From positions 1 to 10,833 of the forward strand of contig JAEDJU010000037.1 of the NCBI GenBank assembly GCA_016296195.1: DNA of 10,833 nt. Reading direction: 5' to 3'. The position numbers and the translations under genes are program-made. The DNA comes from Candidatus Methanomethylophilaceae archaeon (GTDB taxonomy: Archaea > Thermoplasmatota > Thermoplasmata > Methanomassiliicoccales > Methanomethylophilaceae). Below are positions 1 through 5,090 of the stretch, in pieces. The notes under the pieces are model-generated. The model had not been told where the DNA came from, made no database searches, and saw only the letters and a list, made by a program, of their open reading frames with translations. The first letter of the stretch is position 1. Each line of letters opens with the position of its first letter.

Positions 1-16
1 CGTGAAAGGGAGAGGA

Positions 17-916
17 TCACTCACCGATCATCCTCTTGACGGGAAGGTACGCCCTGTCCAGAACATCCTTGTCCAGGACGACCTCGCCATCGAGGGTCTC
101 CAATGCGTGGAGGACGGAATCAAGGGTGGTCATCTTCATGGCTGAACACACGGCGTATTCCGGGAAATGGAACCTCTTACCGGGACACTCCTTCTCCAGA
201 CGGTGCTTCATGCCCACTTCGGTGACGATGATGATGTCCTCGGAATCGGACCTGTTGGAGATGCCTATCATCTTCTCGGTGGAACCTATGTGGTCGGCGA
301 GGGCAAGGACATCGGGCCTGCACTCGGGATGGGCGACCACGGGTGCACCTGGATAGGCCTCCTTCAATCTGCGGACCTGCTCCGCGGTGATGCACTGGTG
401 GATGGGACAGAAACCGGTCCAAAGATGTACGTCCTTGTCGGCGCACTTGGATGCGGAGTATGCACCGAGGTTCTTGTCGGGAACGAATATGACATCCTTG
501 GTTCCGAGACCTCCGACGATTTCGACGACGTTCGATGATGTGCAGCAGACATCCATCCTGGCCTTGCAGGCAGCGGTGCTGTTCACATATCCCACGACCT
601 CCGCACCGGGATGACACTCCCTGGCCCTGTCGATCTGATCGGGGGAACACATGGCCGCCATGGCGCAAAGTGCCTCGGGTTCTGGCATGAGGACCTTCTT
701 CCCGGGATTCAGGATCTTCGCGCTCTCCGCCATGAATGTGACACCGCAGAACACGATCACATCGGCATCCGTCTCCGATGCCTTGATGGACAGGCCGAGT
801 GAATCACCAACATGGTCGGCCACATCCTGTACCTCGGCGAGGCAGTAGTTGTGTGCCAGAATGACTGCGTTGTGCTTCTCCTTCAGAGACCTGATGCGGT
901 CCACGATGCTTTCCAT
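17..916 (-). CDS. nadA: Quinolinate synthase NadA
   Basis: Condenses iminoaspartate with dihydroxyacetone phosphate to quinolinate, the second step of de novo NAD synthesis, using an oxygen-sensitive [4Fe-4S] cluster in the cytoplasm. The 299-residue product has usual length. It begins MESIVDRIRSL, followed by the family's AVILAHNY motif (residues 17-24). The three cluster cysteines are visible: Cys84 in ALCAMA, Cys199 in VAHPEC and Cys257 in YAVCSAMK. The reading frame is open for 89 more codons upstream, but those residues do not resemble NadA and overlap mptD on the other strand. The chosen ATG lies about 26 bases from a TATA box, so the mRNA is probably leaderless. The gene ends in TGA. 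An in-frame GTG overlaps that stop (bases 20-18) and stays open to the window edge, so another minus-strand gene, perhaps of the same pathway, could follow; this is only a guess. Several other Cys residues are extra and not cluster ligands by family knowledge. Confidence 0.96.
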   Translation of the reverse strand: MESIVDRIRSLKEKHNAVILAHNYCLAEVQDVADHVGDSLGLSIKASETDADVIVFCGVTFMAESAKILNPGKKVLMPEPEALCAMAAMCSPDQIDRARECHPGAEVVGYVNSTAACKARMDVCCTSSNVVEIVGGLGTKDVIFVPDKNLGAYSASKCADKDVHLWTGFCPIHQCITAEQVRRLKEAYPGAPVVAHPECRPDVLALADHIGSTEKMIGISNRSDSEDIIIVTEVGMKHRLEKECPGKRFHFPEYAVCSAMKMTTLDSVLHALETLDGEVVLDKDVLDRAYLPVKRMIGE

Positions 917-935
917 GGACGGGCCATCGATACAT

Positions 936-945
936 GATATATAAG
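936..945 (-). promoter_or_regulatory. TATA box of nadA, possibly shared with mptD
   Basis: Read on the minus strand the site is CTTATATATC, a good archaeal TATA box. Its centre lies about 26 bases from the nadA ATG (916), predicting transcription start at or next to the start codon. On the plus strand the same bases read GATATATAAG, which could serve mptD with a leader of about 40 bases. Whether one TBP site drives both directions cannot be told from sequence; a weaker AT-rich stretch (ATTATC near 973-978) is an alternative for mptD. Confidence 0.7.
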
Positions 946-1006
946 GGCACATGTGAGGGTCCGTGACATAACGAGAATTATCAACCATCCCGCAATACAC
1001 GGGGTC

Positions 1007-1384
1007 ATGAGCGACAGAGAGGATCTGGCAGACAGCAGATTCGCATGCACCCGCAGGGAGAGGGCCGTGTTCGAGGCGGGAATCAAGATGGGGACCATCT
1101 ACCATCAGTTCGTCGGCACACCCTTCAACACTGAGACGGTCGATGGATTGGAGAGAATGATAGAGAAGACCATCGGGGTCCAACCCTATGTGACCGAGGT
1201 GTCCGTCTCCATCGACAGGTCCGTGTTCCGCAGAGGCGACGACACATACTCGTACATCTCCCTCACAGGCGAGATGATCGATGCCAAGGTGACGATAGAG
1301 ATGGACGGTTCCAGGGTCACCGCCGAGATGAGGTACGATCCGGAACTCGACTACCCGCTGATGTTCATATCATCCGTACAGTGA
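1007..1384 (+). CDS. mptD: Archaeal dihydroneopterin aldolase MptD
   Basis: Cleaves 7,8-dihydroneopterin to 6-hydroxymethyl-7,8-dihydropterin and glycolaldehyde, a step toward methanopterin or folate. The 125 residues match the archaeal DHNA family (not the bacterial FolB fold family) along the whole length: CTRRERAVFEAGIKMG (14-29), HQFVGTP (33-39), QPYV (59-62), SIDRSVFRRG (68-77), LTGEMID (86-92) and DYPLMF (115-120). Glu23, His33 and Gln59 sit at positions that I recall as active-site residues of the Methanocaldococcus enzyme. I chose ATG 1007 because homologues start just before the C-T-x-R-E-R-A motif; an in-frame GTG at 953 would add 18 residues without family support and would lie against the TATA box. 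No clear Shine-Dalgarno site precedes the ATG. It is divergent from nadA and followed by a 123-base spacer. If the organism lacks tetrahydromethanopterin, the product would feed a folate-type cofactor instead. Confidence 0.9.
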   Translation: MSDREDLADSRFACTRRERAVFEAGIKMGTIYHQFVGTPFNTETVDGLERMIEKTIGVQPYVTEVSVSIDRSVFRRGDDTYSYISLTGEMIDAKVTIEMDGSRVTAEMRYDPELDYPLMFISSVQ

Positions 1385-1400
1385 TCCACGGGATTGTAAG

Positions 1401-1456
1401 TTTAAAGGGTCCTAAATCCTATTGTATATATCATACAAAAAAACCGACCCTTTAAA
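1401..1456. repeat. Nested inverted repeat between mptD and the NTPase gene
   Basis: TTTAAAGGGTC at 1401-1411 is matched perfectly by GACCCTTTAAA at 1446-1456. Inside the 34-base interval a second repeat, TTGTAT (1422-1427) and ATACAA (1433-1438), has a 5-base centre. The AT-rich arms overlap possible TATA boxes (TGTATATATC, TTTAAATATC), so a dyad operator for the downstream gene is the likeliest reading. A transcript could also fold it into a two-part hairpin that ends mptD mRNA. Confidence 0.6.
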
Positions 1457-1472
1457 TATCAATTTGCATATA
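1451..1472 (+). promoter_or_regulatory. Candidate promoter of the NTPase-trm1 unit
   Basis: Two TATA-like stretches are present: TTTAAATATC (1451-1460) and TTGCATATAC (1463-1472). Starts would fall near 1481 or 1495, leaving a leader of roughly 12-27 bases before ATG 1508. The bases before the ATG (GGCGGGCTTCAC) are at best a weak ribosome site. The first TATA candidate overlaps the right arm of the inverted repeat ending at 1456. Confidence 0.4.
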
Positions 1473-1507
1473 CTGGTACGTCCAGTCTATTCTCTGGCGG
1501 GCTTCAC

Positions 1508-2053
1508 ATGATATCTGACATAAAAATCGGCATAACGGGGCTCCCCGGCTCCGGAAAAACCTATGCACTCCTCCGCGTCATCGAGATGCTCCAGGACGGA
1601 GAGATGTCCATCGGGGGCATGATCGACGAACCCATAGGGGACGGTAGGCACAAGACCGGTTTCACCGTCAGGAACCTCCTCACAGGGGAGACCGAGGTCT
1701 TCGCCAGCACGACCATCGAGAGCAAGATCATGGTCGGGAAGATCGGCGTGGACCTGTCCAAACTGGAGCAGGTCGGAGTCGCTGCGATCAGGGAGGCATG
1801 CGAGAAATGCGACATCATCGTCATCGATGAGGTCGGCAAGATGGAGGTCGAGAGTCAGGCCTTCATCGATGCCGTAAAGGACGCACTCGATGCCGAGAAA
1901 CCCATGATCATCACACTCCACAAGAAATCGAGGAACCCCCTCCTGCAGGACATCAGGAGAAGGGACGATGTCAGGATACTCGAGGTCACCCCGACCAACA
2001 GGAACATCCTGCCGTACAAGATCGTGCGCCTCATGAACGGTGAGAACGTTTGA
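1508..2053 (+). CDS. THEP1-type nucleoside-triphosphatase
   Basis: A 181-residue P-loop NTPase of the THEP1/NTPCR family, which hydrolyses nucleoside triphosphates with broad specificity; its physiological role is not settled. Walker A is GLPGSGKT (11-18). Walker B is in CDIIVIDEVGKME (101-113), where the E-V-G-K-M-E extension is the family's signature. A further family element is GGMIDEPI...GF (36-52), and the C-terminal half has ITLHKKSRNPLLQDIRRR (135-152). Length is typical. The ATG sits where family members start, seven residues before the first beta strand leading into the P-loop. It is the first gene of a two-gene unit: its TGA overlaps the TTG start of trm1, implying coupled translation. 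The partner is a tRNA methyltransferase, but no functional link between THEP1 and tRNA modification is established. Confidence 0.88.
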   Translation: MISDIKIGITGLPGSGKTYALLRVIEMLQDGEMSIGGMIDEPIGDGRHKTGFTVRNLLTGETEVFASTTIESKIMVGKIGVDLSKLEQVGVAAIREACEKCDIIVIDEVGKMEVESQAFIDAVKDALDAEKPMIITLHKKSRNPLLQDIRRRDDVRILEVTPTNRNILPYKIVRLMNGENV

Positions 2054-3162
2054 GGCCCGATGGGATTTTGATCAGGGAGGGGAGCACGGACATCCTCGTG
2101 CCCCGCACCCACTCCGTACACGGACCCGGAAAGATCCAGGGTTCCGTCTTCTTCAATGAGCAGATGTCCTTCAACAGGGACGTCAGCGTCATGTTCCTCA
2201 GAGCCGTCGGCAGGGACCTCACGGTCGCCGATGCCATGACGGCCACCGGTTCAAGGGCCGTCAGGATAGCCAACGAGGTCAAGGGCGTCCAGGTGACCGC
2301 GAACGATATCAGCGCCGATGCAATACCGTATATCGACGCCAACATCGAGATTAACAACCTGGACAACTGCGTGAGCTCCCACAGGAACATGCATTCTCTG
2401 TTCGCGGAGAACACCTTCGACTACGTGGACCTGGATCCGTTCGGATCCCCGGTACCGTTCATACAGTCGGCCATCAGGGGATGCAGGCGCAAGGGGATCC
2501 TGGCTATAACCGCCACCGACACCGCACCGCTCGCGGGAGCGCATGCCGCCAAATGCAGACGCAGATACCAGTCGGAACCGATCCGCGGATTCATGTGCCA
2601 TGAGGGAGGATTGCGCATCCTCATGTGCACCATCGCCAAGGAACTTGCAAAATTCGACCGCGGGATGAAACCTCTGCTGTCCTTCTACGCGGACCACTAC
2701 TTCAGGACCTACATACAGGTGCTGGATGGTGCGGAGGCCGCGGATTCCACCTTGGAGAAACTAGGATACATGCACTACGACATGGAGACCATGGAACGTT
2801 CCACGTCGAAGCTCCCCGACGACGAGCACAGACTCGGACCGTTCTGGCTGGGGCCCCTCCACGACCAGGAGTTCGTGTCGAGGATGGATGCCACAGGTCT
2901 GGCCGCGGAGAAGAGATGCAGGAAGTACCTGGACCTCTGGAGGAACGAACTCGACACAGAGGTCTTCCTCTACGACATGAGCGAACTGTCATCCCACATC
3001 AAGATGTCCCCTCCGAGGATAGACGACTTCGTGGACTTCCTCAACCAGCACGGAAAGGCATCGAAATCCCATGTGTCCCCCACATCCTTCAAGACGGACA
3101 TCCCGTTGGAGGAACTGATTCCGCTCTACAGGGACTTCAGTCCGGATTCCGGAAGGCAGTGA
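2050..3162 (+). CDS. trm1: tRNA (guanine-26 N2)-dimethyltransferase Trm1
   Basis: Transfers one or two methyl groups from S-adenosylmethionine to N2 of G26 in tRNA. The 370-residue protein aligns by eye over its full length with archaeal Trm1: VFFNEQMSFNRD (33-44), SAM-binding DAMTATGSRAVR (61-72), NDIS (85-88), catalytic-type DLDPFGSP (127-134), TATDTAPLAGAH (154-165), CHEGGLRIL (residues near 184-192) and the WLGPLHD segment in the C-terminal half. The start is TTG at 2050, overlapping the preceding TGA as TTGA; this places the first residues (RPDGILIREG) at the usual distance from the FNRD motif. Another in-frame TTG at 2068 would lose six residues and is possible. The nearby ATG at 2060 is out of frame. 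Stop is TGA, 69 bases before purA. Confidence 0.94.
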   Translation: MRPDGILIREGSTDILVPRTHSVHGPGKIQGSVFFNEQMSFNRDVSVMFLRAVGRDLTVADAMTATGSRAVRIANEVKGVQVTANDISADAIPYIDANIEINNLDNCVSSHRNMHSLFAENTFDYVDLDPFGSPVPFIQSAIRGCRRKGILAITATDTAPLAGAHAAKCRRRYQSEPIRGFMCHEGGLRILMCTIAKELAKFDRGMKPLLSFYADHYFRTYIQVLDGAEAADSTLEKLGYMHYDMETMERSTSKLPDDEHRLGPFWLGPLHDQEFVSRMDATGLAAEKRCRKYLDLWRNELDTEVFLYDMSELSSHIKMSPPRIDDFVDFLNQHGKASKSHVSPTSFKTDIPLEELIPLYRDFSPDSGRQ

Positions 3163-3182
3163 GCGTTGCCAGACGCCCCGCG

Positions 3183-3219
3183 ATACCCTATTATAGACCC
3201 GTCACTTCTTAGAGGGTAT
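3183..3219 (+). promoter_or_regulatory. purA promoter inside an inverted repeat
   Basis: CTATTATAGA (3188-3197) is a TATA-like element; a start about 26 bases on would fall near 3218, leaving a leader of some 14 bases before ATG 3232. ATACCCT (3183-3189) and AGGGTAT (3213-3219) form a perfect 7-base inverted repeat that brackets the TATA element and the predicted start. This layout fits a repressor site, but the arms are short and chance cannot be excluded. Confidence 0.45.
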
Positions 3220-3231
3220 AGGTGCCAAATC

Positions 3232-4536
3232 ATGCCCAGTCTAGCTATCATCGGAGCCCAGTGGGGAGACGAGGGGAAAGGAAAGATTACAGACTACCTT
3301 GACGAGAAGGCCGACCTCATCGTCCGTTTCCAGGGCGGGAACAACGCAGGTCACACGATCATCGTGGATGACAAGGTGTTCAAACTCCACGGACTCCCGT
3401 CCGGAGTCGTGAGGCCCGGTAAGCTCGCGGTCATCGGTAACGGAGTCGTCGTCAACCTGGAGGAACTGGGTGACGAGATCAACCAGGTCCTGGAGAACGG
3501 AGGGTCCATCGACGGACTCAGGATCTCCGACAGGGCCCATCTCATCATGAACTACCACAAGAAGCTGGACGGTGCCGAGGAGAAGTACCGCGGAAAGAAC
3601 GTGGTGGGCACCACCAAGAAGGGTATCGGACCCGCATACCAGGACAAGATCGCCAGGATCGGTTTCCGTGCCGGAGACCTGTTGGAGGAGGACCTCCTCA
3701 AGGACAAGATCTCCTTCGTGATACCCTACAAGAAGGACCTCCTCAACATGATGGAGGCCGAACCCTGCTCATGCACCAACGAGTCCCTTCTGGAGAAGAT
3801 GCTCGGATGGAAGGAGAGGATCGGAGACTGCATCTGCGACACCTCCGTCCTGATCAACGATGCCCTCGATGACGGGAAGAACGTCATCTTCGAGGGAGCA
3901 CAGGGAGCCATGCTCGACATAGACCATGGAACCTACCCCTACGTCACATCCTCTGCCACATGCGGAGGAGGAGTGTGCACCGGATCCGGAATAGCACCCA
4001 ACAGGCTGGACAAGGTCATCGGAGTCGTGAAGGCGTACACCACCCGTGTCGGTGAGGGACCCTTCGTCTCCGAGCTCAGCGGTGAGGAGGAGCTCGCACT
4101 CCAGAAGAAGGGAGGGGAGTTCGGAGTCACCACCGGACGCGGAAGGAGATGCGGATGGCTGGACCTGGTCGTACTGGAGCATGCCAAGAGGATGTGCGGA
4201 TTCACATCCCTGTGCATAACCAAGATCGATGTCCTCAACGACATCCCCGAACTCCCCGTCTGCGTCGCATACGAGATCGACGGAGAGGAGGTCAAACACT
4301 TCCCTGCATCCATCTCCAAGCTCAACAGGGCGAAACCCGTCTACGAGACCATGAAAGGATGGAAAGGATGGGATGACACCGAGGCACTCATCAAGGGCGG
4401 ATACGACAACCTCCCCGGAGAGATGAGGGAGTACATCGAGTTCACCGAGAAGTACCTCAAGGTGCCCGCGGACCTCATCAGTGTCGGACCTGACAGAGAC
4501 GAGACCATCGACCGCAAGGGCGACTGGTGGAACTGA
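3232..4536 (+). CDS. purA: Adenylosuccinate synthetase PurA
   Basis: Joins IMP and aspartate using GTP to give adenylosuccinate, the committed step to AMP. The 434 residues are the full-length form found in bacteria and eukaryotes, not the roughly 340-residue short form of some archaea. Motifs in order: WGDEGKGK (11-18, catalytic Asp13), GGNNAGHT (35-42, His41), GTTKKGIGP (126-134), EGAQGAMLDIDHGTYPYVTSS starting at 221, TRVGEGPF (271-278), GVTTGRGRRCGWLD (298-311), the guanine-binding TKID (330-333) and GPDRDETI (419-426). The frame extends 22 codons upstream to 3166, but the ATG at 3232 (MPSLAIIGAQWGDEGKGK) is where the family begins. It probably has its own promoter and is followed five bases after the TGA by a strong hairpin, so it appears to be a single-gene transcript. 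Confidence 0.98.
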   Translation: MPSLAIIGAQWGDEGKGKITDYLDEKADLIVRFQGGNNAGHTIIVDDKVFKLHGLPSGVVRPGKLAVIGNGVVVNLEELGDEINQVLENGGSIDGLRISDRAHLIMNYHKKLDGAEEKYRGKNVVGTTKKGIGPAYQDKIARIGFRAGDLLEEDLLKDKISFVIPYKKDLLNMMEAEPCSCTNESLLEKMLGWKERIGDCICDTSVLINDALDDGKNVIFEGAQGAMLDIDHGTYPYVTSSATCGGGVCTGSGIAPNRLDKVIGVVKAYTTRVGEGPFVSELSGEEELALQKKGGEFGVTTGRGRRCGWLDLVVLEHAKRMCGFTSLCITKIDVLNDIPELPVCVAYEIDGEEVKHFPASISKLNRAKPVYETMKGWKGWDDTEALIKGGYDNLPGEMREYIEFTEKYLKVPADLISVGPDRDETIDRKGDWWN

Positions 4537-4541
4537 TCACA

Positions 4542-4561
4542 GTGGCGGGGAGACCCGCCAC
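4542..4561 (+). terminator. Hairpin just after purA
   Basis: GTGGCGGG (4542-4549) and CCCGCCAC (4554-4561) form a perfect, GC-rich 8-base stem closed by a GAGA loop, a GNRA tetraloop. It starts five bases after the purA stop. No long U-tract follows (CAAAACCTCATATC), so it may protect or process the 3' end rather than terminate by a bacterial-type mechanism. Confidence 0.6.
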
Positions 4562-4562
4562 C

Positions 4563-4973
4563 AAAACCTCATATCATTCTGAAACCTAAACACCGAACAA
4601 ATCGAAGGGCAGTTGATCCATTCCCCTTCAACATCAGCAAAGACACTTCATGGCCGGTATCGCATTCCATGTGAACATGGCCTGTGTCCTGATATCGGAA
4701 GTGATCATTCCTCATCGAGTGCTGTGATTAACCATCAGTTGGCATGGATGAGCTCCATCATCCAAGAATACCGATCTCCAATCTCTGATGGGATACTTCC
4801 ACGACTGAGGTACCTTCCACCAGATGGCTGACTGCGATTGCCACCGTATCGACATGTTGCTTATCATCGAATACATCCCGATTACTGGAAGGGATCTTCC
4901 TCTTCACAGGACCTCATGGATTCTGAAAGATGACTGATCCGGATGTGCTGGACTGCTCCTTCGACACAGGCCT
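4563..4973. other. Long spacer without a supported gene
   Basis: About 410 bases with visibly lower GC than the flanking genes (29 of 60 in 4741-4800). The short open frames on either strand have no recognisable motif, no ribosome site and amino-acid makeup unlike the neighbours. One minus-strand frame (about 4750-4850) reads VDTVAIAVSHLVEGTS... and could be a relic of a decayed gene, but I cannot name it. Small perfect dyads are present: CCATGT-GA-ACATGG (4667-4680) and TGGATGA-GCTCCA-TCATCCA (4745-4764). CATGGCC occurs twice (4649-4655, 4676-4682). No tRNA or other known RNA signature was seen. Confidence 0.5.
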
Positions 4974-5061
4974 TGTAATAATACGAGGTATCGGAACAAC
5001 CCGTTGTTCTTCAGCTTCATTGTTCAACTGTAATAATCTATTTAAGGCCCTGAACAGCAAC
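4974..5061 (+). promoter_or_regulatory. Putative operator array and promoter of the dikinase operon
   Basis: GAACAAC (4994-5000) and GTTGTTC (5003-5009) form a perfect 7-base dyad around a 2-base centre. The half-site recurs as TTGTTCAAC (5020-5028) and, inverted, as GAACAGCAAC (5052-5061). The last two flank CTATTTAAGG (5038-5047), the best TATA box, which predicts a start near 5068 and a leader of about 22 bases. TGTAATAAT is repeated at 4974-4982 and 5029-5037. A second weaker TATA-like stretch, CTTTAACCTATAAAG (5063-5077), would give an almost leaderless mRNA. No Shine-Dalgarno site precedes ATG 5091. Clustered half-sites around a promoter suggest control by a dimeric regulator; the regulator is not in the window. 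Confidence 0.6.
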
Positions 5062-5090
5062 TCTTTAACCTATAAAGACAACACACCGTC

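Noticed and set aside
953..1006. GTG start giving MptD 18 more residues
   Set aside because: It lies within about ten bases of the TATA-like element, the residues lack family support, and ATG 1007 fits the usual N-terminus.
917..1183. Upstream extension of the nadA frame to 388 residues
   Set aside because: The extra 89 residues do not resemble NadA, overlap mptD on the opposite strand and lie upstream of the TATA box placed for ATG 916.
3166..3231. Start of purA at 3166
   Set aside because: The 22 added residues precede the conserved first strand and overlie the likely promoter and inverted repeat.
4613..4831. 72-codon plus-strand open frame in the spacer
   Set aside because: No ribosome site, no TATA box at the right distance, His/Ser/Pro-rich content without pattern; looks like chance.
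4563..5090. tRNA, RNase P RNA or C/D-box RNA in the long spacer
   Set aside because: No T-loop, no paired C and D boxes at proper spacing and no RNase P core motifs were found by eye.
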